Made by a program: the position numbers and the translations under genes. The notes under the pieces were generated by a model that was not told the DNA's origin, searched no databases, and saw only the letters and a program-made list of their open reading frames with translations. Positions 43,893 to 52,867 of a stretch of DNA of 64,000 nucleotides are shown here, in pieces. Each line of letters starts with the position of its first letter. Position 1 is the stretch's first letter. This DNA comes from Rhizobium sp. R711. GTDB taxonomy: Bacteria; Pseudomonadota; Alphaproteobacteria; Rhizobiales; Rhizobiaceae. The DNA lies in assembly GCF_002211365.1 (NCBI RefSeq), contig NZ_LOKZ01000034.1, positions 248,001 to 312,000 on the forward strand. Direction: 5' to 3'.

Positions 43893-45394
43893 GCTTGCAG
43901 GTCCTTCGAAGCGATATGGTCGGCAACCCGCAATGCCTGACTGGCGACCGTGAGAGCCGGGTTAACCGCGGCCGAGGTCGGCAGGAAGCTGGCATCCACC
44001 ACAAAGAGGTTCCGGTGGTCGTAGGAACGGCAATAGGGATCCAGCGGCGCGCTGGCGGGGTCGTTGCCGATCCTGACGGTGCCGCACTGGTGAGACGGCG
44101 TGCGTTTATCGAACGGCTTTGAAAGAACGATCGGGAATCCGATCGACTTGAGGACCGCCTTCAGCTTCTCGACCAGTTCGAGGTGTGCATCCCAATTCGT
44201 CCGTTGCCATTGCAGGACGATACGCTCCCCATCCACCCGTACGCGGCTTTCCGGGTGAGGTATATCCTCACTCATCGCATAGAAATCGATCGCATGACCG
44301 GTGATGTTCTGGAGCAGCCATTCCGGTGCCCAGGGCAGCGAGCCCTTCAAGACCTTCGCCGAGATTCTGCCGAGCAACTGAACGTTCCCGAGCGGCGGAC
44401 CACCGTTGCCGTCCGACAGGTAGAAATCGTTGAACCCGAACGTCTTTTGATAGACAGCCGTGTTCCGATAGGTCGGCGACACGGCGATCACCGCCGACGA
44501 ATTGTGGTTCATAAAGTTCCGCCCGACCTGATCGGAGGAATTCGCAAGCCCGTTCGGGTGACGCGCGTCAGCCGAACGCAGCAACAAGACAGCAGATTGG
44601 ACAGCGCCGGCCGACAGAATGACCAGCTTCGGAGCGACAGCCAGGTCCTCACCATTCTTGCGGTAGCCGACGCGGGCGATCCGGCCGTTTCCGTCAGCCT
44701 CGAGCTTCGTCACCTTCGCGTTTGTCTCGAGGCGGACATTCTGATATTCCAGGGCCTTCAGCAACGCAGCGGTCTCCGCGTCCATTTTCCCATCGCGGGA
44801 ATTGGGGTGCGCGTCCCAAGGTGTCCTGGCCTTGGACAGCCAAGCGTCGACGTTTACCCCCAACGGCAGCGAAAACGGGTGCAGGCCTTTCGCCTTAAGC
44901 CGCGCTCTGACATCGGCAATCGGCGGCTCGTCGGGAACCGGCAGATAGTCGTAGTTGTCCGAGTGTACGGGCTCCGTCGGGTCGTCTCCGAGGTTTCCCC
45001 GAACCTCGTACATCCGTTCTGCGCGGCTATACCACGGCTCTAAAACTTCATAAGGAAACGGCCATGCAGGCGAGACCCCTTCCCTGTGGCGGATCTCCTC
45101 GAAATCCTCACTGCGATAGCGCGAAAGCACTGCGCCGTAGAATTTCGAATTGCCGCCGACATTGTAGTAGTTGCCGGGATTGAACGCGGTACCGTCCGCC
45201 TCGTACCACATCTCCTTCGGGCGAAAATGCCCACGCTGAAAGATGGCCCGTTGGTCGCGGTTCTCCGGGCGATCGGCGATGAAGTCGCCAGCCTCGAGGA
45301 TCAGGATCTCGGCCCCGGTCGATGCCAACCCCGCGGCAACGGTGGACCCACCCACGCCCGACCCTATGATGACGATATCAGGAGTGCTGCTCAT
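43889..45394 (-). CDS. GMC-family FAD oxidoreductase 2 (gluconate dehydrogenase-like class)
   Basis: A 501-residue FAD oxidoreductase distinct from the other GMC protein of this operon. The N-terminal motif is DIVIIGSGVGGSTVAAGLAS, the middle carries NVGGNSKFYGAVLSR, and the C-terminus has THQCGTVRIGNDP and NPALTVASQALRVADHI. This class includes membrane-linked sugar and sugar-acid dehydrogenases and 3-keto-glycoside-forming enzymes. No small companion subunit gene is seen beside it. Probably oxidises the imported sugar-like substrate. Confidence 0.9.
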   Translation of the reverse strand: MSSTPDIVIIGSGVGGSTVAAGLASTGAEILILEAGDFIADRPENRDQRAIFQRGHFRPKEMWYEADGTAFNPGNYYNVGGNSKFYGAVLSRYRSEDFEEIRHREGVSPAWPFPYEVLEPWYSRAERMYEVRGNLGDDPTEPVHSDNYDYLPVPDEPPIADVRARLKAKGLHPFSLPLGVNVDAWLSKARTPWDAHPNSRDGKMDAETAALLKALEYQNVRLETNAKVTKLEADGNGRIARVGYRKNGEDLAVAPKLVILSAGAVQSAVLLLRSADARHPNGLANSSDQVGRNFMNHNSSAVIAVSPTYRNTAVYQKTFGFNDFYLSDGNGGPPLGNVQLLGRISAKVLKGSLPWAPEWLLQNITGHAIDFYAMSEDIPHPESRVRVDGERIVLQWQRTNWDAHLELVEKLKAVLKSIGFPIVLSKPFDKRTPSHQCGTVRIGNDPASAPLDPYCRSYDHRNLFVVDASFLPTSAAVNPALTVASQALRVADHIASKDLQA

Positions 45395-45415
45395 TTCCGA
45401 AAATCCGGCTTTCGA

Positions 45416-46531
45416 CTAAGCGATACGCGTCTGGCTTTGGGGATCGAAGAAGACCGCCTTGTCGAGATTAAACGCCAGGCGAGCGCTCTGCCCCGGCTGA
45501 ATTCGGGCGTCCGCGCGCAGACGCGCCACGACTTCCTTCCCGCCAAGCTTCGTCACTGCAAACGTATCGGATCCCGCCGGCTCCACGACTTCGATCAGGC
45601 AATCGCTTTCGGCTAGCGCCCTAGCGTTACGGTCCGCGCCATCCGGGTCGGTCAGCGCCTCCGGTCGGATGCCGAAGACGATCTCCCGTCCCGCATGCGC
45701 CTCAAGCGCACCATTGCCTGCTGTGACCGGGAGCCGGACCGGCTCCCCGTGCGGACGGGCCAACGATACGGTCAGCCCCGCAGCACCCTTCTCGATCGTA
45801 CCCGCGAGAAGATTCATGGCCGGCGACCCCATGAAATCAGCGACGAACATGTTGGCGGGGTTGTTGTAGATTTCCGCAGGCGTTCCGAATTGCTGCACCT
45901 CGCCATCGCGCATGACGGCGATCTTGGTTGCGAGCGTCATTGCCTCGATCTGATCATGGGTCACATAGACGATCGTCGTACCGGTCGCCTGGTGCAGCCG
46001 CTTGATTTCGATGCGCATGTCGACGCGCAGCTTGGCGTCCAGATTTGAGAGCGGCTCGTCAAACAGGAAGAGCTTGGGATCGCGTACCAAGGCGCGGCCC
46101 ATAGCAACGCGTTGCCTCTGGCCGCCCGAAAGCTGGCTCGGCTTGCGATTGAGCAGATGGCCAATCTGAAGCACCTTGGCGACCTTGTCGATCGCCTTGT
46201 TGCGCTCCTCAGCCGGTACGCCGCGCATCTCCATACCGAACGATATGTTCCCGGCGACCGTCATGTTCGGATAGAGGGCGTAGCTCTGGAACACCATCGC
46301 GATATCGCGCTTCGATGGATGCAGGTCGGCGATGCTTCGACCATCGACGCGAATGTCACCCTCAGTGATCGATTCCAGCCCGGCAATGGTGTTGAGCAAC
46401 GTCGACTTGCCGCAGCCGGACGGACCGACCAGCACAAGGAAGCCGCCCTTCTCCAGTTCAAGGTTGATGCCCTTCAGGATCTCCAACGAGCCAAAACGCT
46501 TCTTGAGACCAGAAATTTCGAGGAAAGCCAT
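45416..46531 (-). CDS. Sugar ABC transporter ATP-binding protein (UgpC/MalK type)
   Basis: A 371-residue ATPase with all canonical motifs: Walker A GPSGCGKST, signature LSGGQRQRVAMGRAL, Walker B LFLFDEPLSNLD and H-loop YVTHDQIEAM, then a C-terminal TOBE domain. Unlike the glycerol system here, a single ATPase gene serves this importer, so it acts as a homodimer. Confidence 0.95.
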   Translation of the reverse strand: MAFLEISGLKKRFGSLEILKGINLELEKGGFLVLVGPSGCGKSTLLNTIAGLESITEGDIRVDGRSIADLHPSKRDIAMVFQSYALYPNMTVAGNISFGMEMRGVPAEERNKAIDKVAKVLQIGHLLNRKPSQLSGGQRQRVAMGRALVRDPKLFLFDEPLSNLDAKLRVDMRIEIKRLHQATGTTIVYVTHDQIEAMTLATKIAVMRDGEVQQFGTPAEIYNNPANMFVADFMGSPAMNLLAGTIEKGAAGLTVSLARPHGEPVRLPVTAGNGALEAHAGREIVFGIRPEALTDPDGADRNARALAESDCLIEVVEPAGSDTFAVTKLGGKEVVARLRADARIQPGQSARLAFNLDKAVFFDPQSQTRIA

Positions 46532-46535
46532 TGGA

Positions 46536-47480
46536 TTATCCTTTGACAGCGCCCGCCATCAGGCCACGCACAAAGTAGCGGCCGGCGAGAATGTAGACGA
46601 GGAGTGTCGGCAGGGCTGCGATCATCGCCGCGGCCATGTTGACGTTATATTCAACGACACCCGTGGAGGTATTCACGACGTTGTTCAGCGCCACGGTCAT
46701 CGGCATGGAATCGCCCGTTCCCGCATAGGCCGAGGCAAACAGGAAGTCGTTCCAGATATTGGTGAACTGGTAGATGACCGTGACCACGATGATCGGCAAC
46801 GAATTGGGCAGCATGATGCGTCGGAATATCTGGAAGAAGCTTGCACCGTCCACCTGGGCCGCCTTCACCAACTCTGTCGGGAAAGCCTCGTAGTAGTTGC
46901 GGAAGAACAGCGTCGTGAAGCCAAGTCCGTAGATGACGTGAACGGTGACCAGATTGACCGTCGAATTACCGAAGCCCAGCGACACGCCAATCTGATTGCG
47001 CAGCGTCGCCCCGAAGCGTCCGAGGCTGCCGAGGATGGTCGCCATGGGCAGGAGAACCGACTGGAACGGAATAAAGCAGGCAAACAGCATCAAGCCGAAG
47101 ACCAGCGTATGGCCCGGGAAGCGCCACTTGGTCAGGATATAACCATTGAGCGCACCCATGATCGTTGAGATCGCCACGGCCGGAACGACCATCTTGATCG
47201 AGTTCCAGAAGTACCCCTTGATGCCGGCGCAGGTCAGGCCGACGCAGGCCTCGCCCCAGGCCTTGAACCAGGGATCGATGGTGGGTGCTTTCGGCAGCGA
47301 AAGCATGTTGCCGTTCTGGATCTCATCCATGGTCTTGAACGAGGTAACCAGCATGACGAACAGTGGCATCAGGTAGATGATCGCGAATATGACCAGCAGG
47401 CCGTAGATGAAGATTCGGCTGAACATTCTGCGGCGGGACGCGCTGGCTGCGTCGGACATGGTCGAGGTGACAGCGCTCAT
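46536..47480 (-). CDS. Sugar ABC transporter permease (MalG type)
   Basis: A 314-residue inner-membrane permease with six helices; the coupling loop is ELVKAAQVDGASFFQIFRRI followed by MLPNSLPII. It overlaps the upstream permease gene by 4 bases and is followed 4 bases later by the ATPase gene. Confidence 0.94.
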   Translation of the reverse strand: MSAVTSTMSDAASASRRRMFSRIFIYGLLVIFAIIYLMPLFVMLVTSFKTMDEIQNGNMLSLPKAPTIDPWFKAWGEACVGLTCAGIKGYFWNSIKMVVPAVAISTIMGALNGYILTKWRFPGHTLVFGLMLFACFIPFQSVLLPMATILGSLGRFGATLRNQIGVSLGFGNSTVNLVTVHVIYGLGFTTLFFRNYYEAFPTELVKAAQVDGASFFQIFRRIMLPNSLPIIVVTVIYQFTNIWNDFLFASAYAGTGDSMPMTVALNNVVNTSTGVVEYNVNMAAAMIAALPTLLVYILAGRYFVRGLMAGAVKG

Positions 47481-48430
47481 CGCGATTTCTCCCGCAGCTC
47501 GGAATAGAGATAGGGAACGATGATCGCCGAGATCGTCATCAGCATGATCACGGCGCTTGCCGAACCGACCGCCATCTCGTTCCGCTTGAACGTGTATTCG
47601 TACATGAAGTTGGAAGGCAGCCAGGCCGAGCCGCCAGGGCCACCGGATGTCAACGCCACGACGAGGTCGTAAGACTTGATCGCCATGTGGGCGAGCACGA
47701 TGAAAGCCGACAGGAAGATCGGTCGCAGTAGCGGAATAATGATGCGCCGATAGAGCTGCACCGTGGTTGCGCCGTCGATCTGCGCCGCCTTCATGATCTC
47801 GCTATCGATGCCGCGAAGGCCGGCAAGAAACATCGCCATTACGAAGCCGGACGCCTGCCAGACGCCGGCGATCACGACGGTGTAGATCACGAAATCCTTG
47901 TTCTTGATCCAGTCGAAGTGAAAGCTCGTCCAGCCGAATTGATGCAGCGTCTGCTCAAGGCCAAGGCCCGGATCGAGGAACCATTTCCAGGCAACGCCGG
48001 TAACGATGAAGGAAAGCGCCATCGGGTACAGAAAGATCGGTCGCAGTATGCCCTCGCCGCGGATCTTCTGATCCAGCAAGATCGCCAGAAACAGTCCGAG
48101 CGCCAGGCAGATGCCGACATAGAGCACGCCGAAAATGCCCATATTGGTGATCGAAGTGTACCAACTGGAGGGCGGATCGCTTTCAAACGTCCAGCGCCAA
48201 AGCCGTTGATAGGCGCGCGGCCCCGTCAGGGCGTAGGACGGAAAGGTCTTGGAATTGGTGAAGGACAGATAGACTGTCCAGATGATGAAGCCGTAGACGA
48301 AAACAAGCGTGATGGCGAAACTCGGCGCGAGCACGATCTTCGGCAGCGCGTCCTGCAGCCGCGCGCGGATTGAAATTGGCGTTCCCCGGTGCGGCGCGAG
48401 AACGGTTTTATCTGTAGCGATGGTGCTCAT
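47477..48430 (-). CDS. Sugar ABC transporter permease (MalF type)
   Basis: A 317-residue permease with six helices and the coupling loop EIMKAAQIDGATTVQLYRRI followed by IIPLLRP. It is preceded by an 82-base gap containing a strong hairpin that separates it from the binding-protein gene. Confidence 0.94.
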   Translation of the reverse strand: MSTIATDKTVLAPHRGTPISIRARLQDALPKIVLAPSFAITLVFVYGFIIWTVYLSFTNSKTFPSYALTGPRAYQRLWRWTFESDPPSSWYTSITNMGIFGVLYVGICLALGLFLAILLDQKIRGEGILRPIFLYPMALSFIVTGVAWKWFLDPGLGLEQTLHQFGWTSFHFDWIKNKDFVIYTVVIAGVWQASGFVMAMFLAGLRGIDSEIMKAAQIDGATTVQLYRRIIIPLLRPIFLSAFIVLAHMAIKSYDLVVALTSGGPGGSAWLPSNFMYEYTFKRNEMAVGSASAVIMLMTISAIIVPYLYSELREKSR

Positions 48431-48467
48431 GGGGTCATCTCCTCCAACGAGATCGTCCGTTGCCGAA

Positions 48468-48495
48468 TCTTCCCCGCCACGAAGGGCGGGGAAGA
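48468..48495 (-). repeat. Intercistronic hairpin after the sugar-binding-protein gene
   Basis: A perfect 11-bp stem (48468-48478/48485-48495) begins 17 bases after the binding-protein stop. There is no T-run on the minus strand, so it most likely protects the upstream message or only partly terminates. Confidence 0.7.
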
Positions 48496-48511
48496 CCGTG
48501 GGAGGCCTTGA

Positions 48512-49771
48512 TTACTTGGCGTCCTCGATAGCCTTGACGAGTTCTTCGACGGCCTGATCGGAGGTCTTGATCTGGCCATGTACGAACTTGGAGATGACGT
48601 CCTTGTAGGCATTCGCGACTGCCGGAGGAGCGCCATAGCCCTGCGCCAGCGAACCGAACAGCGTGCCGCCTTCGTTGGCCTTCTTCAGGTCGGCGATACC
48701 CTTCTTGCCGCAAGCGTCGAAGTCGGTATCCGGAACGTCAGTACGAGCAGGAACCGAGCCCTTGACGACGTTGAACGCAGACTGGAAGCTCTTGGACAGC
48801 GTTGCCTTGGCAAGCGCGACCTGCGCCGCCTTGCGATCATCAGGCACGTTGAACATGCCGAACATGTCGGAGTTATAGATCACGCTGCCGTCAGTGCCGG
48901 GGAAGCGGTAGCACAGGAAGTCCGTGTTCGGCGTCTTCTTGGCCGCAACGAATTCGCCCTTTGCCCAGTCGCCCATCACCTGAACGAGCGCATCGCCCTT
49001 GATGACCATGGCCGTTGCAAGGTTCCAGTCACGTCCGGAGAAGTTCGGGTCGACGTAGGTGACGATCTTCTGGAGATTGTCGAACGACTTCTTCATCGTG
49101 TCCGACTTCAGCGACTCCTCGTCGAGATCGTTCATGGCCTTCTTGTAGAACTCGGGGCCGCCTGTCGACAGCACGATCGAGTCAAACATGGTCGCTTCCT
49201 GCCAGTTTTGTCCACCGAGCGCCAACGGAACGACGCCGGCAGCCTTGGCCTTGTCGAGCAGCGCGATCAGGTCGTCGAAGGTCTTTGGCTCGGTGCCGCC
49301 GATCTTGTCCATGACGGCCTTGTTGATCCACAGCCAGTTGACCGAGTGAACGTTGACCGGGGCTGCAACCCACTTGCCGTCATAAACGGAGAACTTCTGC
49401 AGAGCCGCCGGAACCGCCTTGTCCCAGCCCTCGGCCTTCGCCGTCTCGGTGAGATCCCCCATGACGCCCGCCTGAGCATAGTCGAGAACGGTATAGCCGA
49501 GCATCTGCGAGGCCGTCGGATAGGTGCCTGCAGCGACCATGGCCTTGAGCGCGGTCATCGCCGCATCACCGCCACCGCCGGCGACCGGCACATCCTTCCA
49601 GGCAAATCCTTCCTTCGCCAGATCCTGCTTGAGGACGTTGAGGGCCGCAGCTTCGCCGCCCGACGTCCACCAATGCAGCATCTGCACTTCTTTCACGTCG
49701 GCGGCCTTGGCGGCGCCGAGGCCAGCCACCGTCATTGTCACCAAAGCAGTCGTCATCAAAAACTTGCGCAT
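48512..49771 (-). CDS. Sugar ABC transporter substrate-binding protein (CUT1, GtsA/glucose-binding-like)
   Basis: A 419-residue periplasmic protein with a signal peptide (cleavage near AAKAAD). The mature start VQMLHWWTSGGEAAALNVL and PVAGGGGDAAMTALKAMVAA resemble glucose/mannose-type CUT1 binding proteins. GGGAGGAAAACG precedes ATG 49771. It is the first gene of the operon, divergent from a LacI regulator. The true ligand is unknown; the downstream oxidoreductases and glycerate kinase suggest a sugar derivative rather than plain glucose. Confidence 0.92.
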   Translation of the reverse strand: MRKFLMTTALVTMTVAGLGAAKAADVKEVQMLHWWTSGGEAAALNVLKQDLAKEGFAWKDVPVAGGGGDAAMTALKAMVAAGTYPTASQMLGYTVLDYAQAGVMGDLTETAKAEGWDKAVPAALQKFSVYDGKWVAAPVNVHSVNWLWINKAVMDKIGGTEPKTFDDLIALLDKAKAAGVVPLALGGQNWQEATMFDSIVLSTGGPEFYKKAMNDLDEESLKSDTMKKSFDNLQKIVTYVDPNFSGRDWNLATAMVIKGDALVQVMGDWAKGEFVAAKKTPNTDFLCYRFPGTDGSVIYNSDMFGMFNVPDDRKAAQVALAKATLSKSFQSAFNVVKGSVPARTDVPDTDFDACGKKGIADLKKANEGGTLFGSLAQGYGAPPAVANAYKDVISKFVHGQIKTSDQAVEELVKAIEDAK

Positions 49772-49885
49772 CGTTTTCCTCCCGGTTTGCAAGTTCACAA
49801 ATGCGGAAAATCCGCGTTCAAAAGCCCGTGCACACTCCCCGCACAAAGGCTCTGGCTACCACGGCGCGAACGCCGCGTGGATTAA

Positions 49886-49896
49886 TTTAAAACGTT
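49886..49896. promoter_or_regulatory. LacI-type operator half A
   Basis: TTTAAAACGTT, identical to 50018-50028. The central AACGTT has the CG dyad typical of LacI-family operators. It lies 115 bases before the binding-protein start. Confidence 0.55.
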
Positions 49897-50017
49897 ATAA
49901 ACTTAACCAAGTCAAGTGACCCGCTTTTCCTGTCCACGCTAGGGGCAACATTGATTTTGACCTGTTTTTGTTGATTTTTTAGACAAAGCTACAGAATCAA
50001 TCGAGCTGAGTCCAAAA

Positions 50018-50028
50018 TTTAAAACGTT
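50018..50028. promoter_or_regulatory. LacI-type operator half B
   Basis: Second copy of TTTAAAACGTT, 132 bases from the first and 76 bases before the LacI gene start. The pair could allow looping or control of both divergent promoters. Confidence 0.55.
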
Positions 50029-50103
50029 TCCAGTCCAGCATTGCATCGGCTTCGCTGTCGCGTTAGTGTCCCGCCATCCGTCCCCTTTGGAGGAAAGCCG
50101 AGC

Positions 50104-51156
50104 GTGTCTCGCATCGCAATGCCGCCCACGACCAGATCGACCCGCAGGAGCGGCAAACCAACGCTGCGCACCATCGCGGACATGGCAGGCCTTGCCGTAA
50201 CCACGGTCTCGCGGGCGCTGTCGGACGACCCGGTGATCAATCATGAAACCCGTAAGCGTGTCCGCGAGATCGCGATTGAGGTCGGCTATTCCCCCGATCG
50301 TGCCGCCCAGCGCCTGAAGACTGGCCGCACAAATGTCATCGCCATCCTGCTTGAGCCGCACGAGGAAATTCTCGGCTATGGTACCTCGATCATGTCCGGC
50401 ATCGCCAAGGCGCTGCAAAGCACCGCCTACCATCTGATCGTCATGCCCAACCTGCCCCACACGACAAACATCGAGGCGGTCAACTACATCATGCGCAACC
50501 ACATGGCCGACGGTTTGGTAATGTCGCGCACCGAGCCTTTCGACCCGCGCGTGCGGTTGCTGATGGAGCACGATTTTCCGTTCGTCACGCACGGCCGCAC
50601 CGAACTCTCCACCCCGCATCCTTATGTCGACTACGACAATTTCACCTTCGCCTACGAGGCAACCAAGCGACTGATCGCCAAGGGACGCCGCAAGCCGGCC
50701 CTGATCAGCGGCCCGATGCAGTTCAGCTTCGGCAGCCATATCCTGCACGGCTTCATGACAGCCGTACGCGAAGCCGGCTGCGCCTATGAGGTGATCTCCG
50801 AAATAGACCTCGATCATCCGGCCGGCGCGATCCGCGACCGCATCGCCCGACGCCATGGCGAGCCCGATCCGCCGGACGCCTTCACGTGCGGCGGCGAAGT
50901 CTGCGCGCTCGCCACCATAACAGGCATGAGCGACTGGGGACTTACACTCGGCGTCGAGTACGACATCGTCGCCAAGCAGACCTCGCAGCTCCTCTCCGCC
51001 ATTCAGCCCAAGGTCGAGACCATCTACGAAGACCTGACAGCCACCGGAGAGCAGATAGGCCGCATCCTCAAGAAACGGATCAGCGGCGAGACGGATATGG
51101 ACCAGTTGCAGGTGCTGCTGACGCCACAGCCTCCCCTTTCCGTTGGCTGCAATTGA
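50104..51156 (+). CDS. LacI-family transcriptional regulator 1
   Basis: A 350-residue regulator with an N-terminal LacI HTH (TLRTIADMAGLAVTTVSRAL, residues 15-34) and a periplasmic-binding-protein-like effector domain. The start is taken as GTG 50104 with GGAGGAAAG upstream; ATG 50119 is an alternative. It is divergent from the sugar ABC/GMC operon, and the 332-base gap between them holds two identical AACGTT-centred sites, so it very likely represses that operon and itself. Confidence 0.92.
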   Translation: MSRIAMPPTTRSTRRSGKPTLRTIADMAGLAVTTVSRALSDDPVINHETRKRVREIAIEVGYSPDRAAQRLKTGRTNVIAILLEPHEEILGYGTSIMSGIAKALQSTAYHLIVMPNLPHTTNIEAVNYIMRNHMADGLVMSRTEPFDPRVRLLMEHDFPFVTHGRTELSTPHPYVDYDNFTFAYEATKRLIAKGRRKPALISGPMQFSFGSHILHGFMTAVREAGCAYEVISEIDLDHPAGAIRDRIARRHGEPDPPDAFTCGGEVCALATITGMSDWGLTLGVEYDIVAKQTSQLLSAIQPKVETIYEDLTATGEQIGRILKKRISGETDMDQLQVLLTPQPPLSVGCN

Positions 51157-51355
51157 CAGCTGCATTGAGAAACCGCGAGTGCCGGAAATGACGTCCAAGC
51201 GTGGCGGCGTATCTTTGTGCATCGCAAAGTCCCGGGACACAGCCGCGAGGAAGCGAGGAGCGCGCGACTTCCAACGCGCGAACGTCGCGCAACCTGCGAA
51301 TGCCGACCCAGCCATATTACCCCTCCTTTCTCTCACTTGAGTTCCTTCGGCAACC

Positions 51356-52867
51356 TTACCGCGGCATCCACCAGCCGGTGCGGCCGCCGATATGCATGTT
51401 GAGCGTCTTGGTCTCGGTGTAATCCTCCACTGCGTGACGACCGAGTTCACGCCCGAGGCCGGATTGCTTGTAACCACCGAACGGCAGTTCGGAGGCCCCG
51501 TCCATGAAGGTATTCATCCAGATCGTCCCGGCTCTCACCTTGCGCCCGACAGTCAGGCAGGTATCGAAGTCACAGCTCCAGACGCCTGCCGAAAGCCCGT
51601 AGTCGATCGCGTTTGCGATCTCGATCGCCTCCGCTCTGGTTTCGAACGTGAGCACGGAGAGGACAGGGCCGAAAACCTCTTCGCGGGCAACCGCCATACC
51701 GGGCGTCACGGCCTCTAGAATGGTCGGCGCCATGTATTGTCCCATGCCGAGGTCGAGCTTCTCGCCGCCATGTGCGACTTGCGCGCCGCTGCTGGTCGCG
51801 CCGGCCACGTAGCCTGCGATCTTCTCCAAATGCTGCGGCGTGATGATAGCACCAACTTGCGTGGTTGGATCGAGCGGGTCGCCGACCTTGACGTCCTTCG
51901 AGAGTTCAGCGATGCGCTTGACCACATCGGAAGCGATGCTCTTGTGCAGGATCAAGCGGGAACCGGCATTGCAGCATTCGCCGGCATTGAAATAGGCACC
52001 AAAGACTGCGGCGTCGATGAATGCATCGAGATCCGCATCGGGGAACACGATCTGCGGGTTTTTGCCGCCGAGTTCCAGCGAGACCTTCTTCAACGTCTGC
52101 GCGGCGTTCGTCATGGTTAGCTTGCCGACACCGGTGGAGCCGGTGAACGAAACCATATCGACCTCCGGATGGGAGGCGAGCACTGCTCCGACCTCGGGTC
52201 CCGTACCGGTCACAATGTTGACGACACCGTCCGGAACGCCAGCTTCTTGCAGGATTTCGCCAAGCACGAGCGTCGATCCCGAAGTGAGCTCCGACGGCTT
52301 GACGACCGTGGTGCATCCGGCAGCAAGGGCAAACGGAAGCTTTTGGCCGACGATCAGGAACGGAAAGTTCCATGGGGTAATGATCGAGACCACGCCGATC
52401 GCTTCGCGCAGCACGACGCCGAGCGTACCGTCTCCAAGCGTGTTGTAGCTTTCTCCGTGCAGATCTCGAGCGAGTGCCGCTGCATATCGCCAAATATCAA
52501 CCGAGCCGGCTATTTCGCCACGCACCTGCGAGATCGGCTTGCCCGCCTCGATCGCATCCAGAAAGGCCAGTTCTTCCGCACGAGCCGCGATCAAGTCAGC
52601 AGCCTTGAGCAAGATGGCGGAGCGCTCCGAAGCAGTCATCCGCGGCCACGGACCGTGATCGAAAGCCTTGCGGGCGGCAAGGATCGCCCGTTCGGCATCC
52701 GCCTTGCTGCCGGTCGGGAAGCGGCTCACAACGACACCATGGCTTGGAGCAACGCGCTCGATCGGCTGGGCAGATCCAGCTTCCCACTTGCCGTCGAGCA
52801 GCATCTTGAAGTCGCGGGCCTTGTGGTCGCTAAGCGCTCTTGGATTGACCAGAACCGTCATTACCAT
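51356..52867 (-). CDS. NAD(P)-dependent aldehyde dehydrogenase
   Basis: A 503-residue cytoplasmic aldehyde dehydrogenase. Motifs: PWNFPFLIVGQKLPFALAAG (substrate/cofactor region), FTGSTGVGKLT (NAD binding), LELGGKNPQIVFPDAD with catalytic Glu, and FNAGECCNAGSRLIL with the nucleophilic cysteine. It overlaps the end of the enoyl-CoA hydratase gene by 7 bases and is the last gene of the LacI-led unit. Substrate unknown. Confidence 0.95.
   Translation of the reverse strand: MVMTVLVNPRALSDHKARDFKMLLDGKWEAGSAQPIERVAPSHGVVVSRFPTGSKADAERAILAARKAFDHGPWPRMTASERSAILLKAADLIAARAEELAFLDAIEAGKPISQVRGEIAGSVDIWRYAAALARDLHGESYNTLGDGTLGVVLREAIGVVSIITPWNFPFLIVGQKLPFALAAGCTTVVKPSELTSGSTLVLGEILQEAGVPDGVVNIVTGTGPEVGAVLASHPEVDMVSFTGSTGVGKLTMTNAAQTLKKVSLELGGKNPQIVFPDADLDAFIDAAVFGAYFNAGECCNAGSRLILHKSIASDVVKRIAELSKDVKVGDPLDPTTQVGAIITPQHLEKIAGYVAGATSSGAQVAHGGEKLDLGMGQYMAPTILEAVTPGMAVAREEVFGPVLSVLTFETRAEAIEIANAIDYGLSAGVWSCDFDTCLTVGRKVRAGTIWMNTFMDGASELPFGGYKQSGLGRELGRHAVEDYTETKTLNMHIGGRTGWWMPR

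Noticed and set aside
48578..49885. 435-codon plus-strand open frame
   Set aside because: Antisense to the signal-peptide-bearing sugar-binding protein; composition rich in Arg/His/Val as typical of reverse shadows.
51157..51355. GC-rich inverted repeats between LacI 1 and the aldehyde dehydrogenase
   Set aside because: Several overlapping GCGCG stems of 5-6 bp with no T-run; cannot be distinguished from chance in high-GC DNA.
49939..51477. 512-codon minus-strand open frame
   Set aside because: Antisense to the LacI regulator, with no motif or ribosome-binding site.
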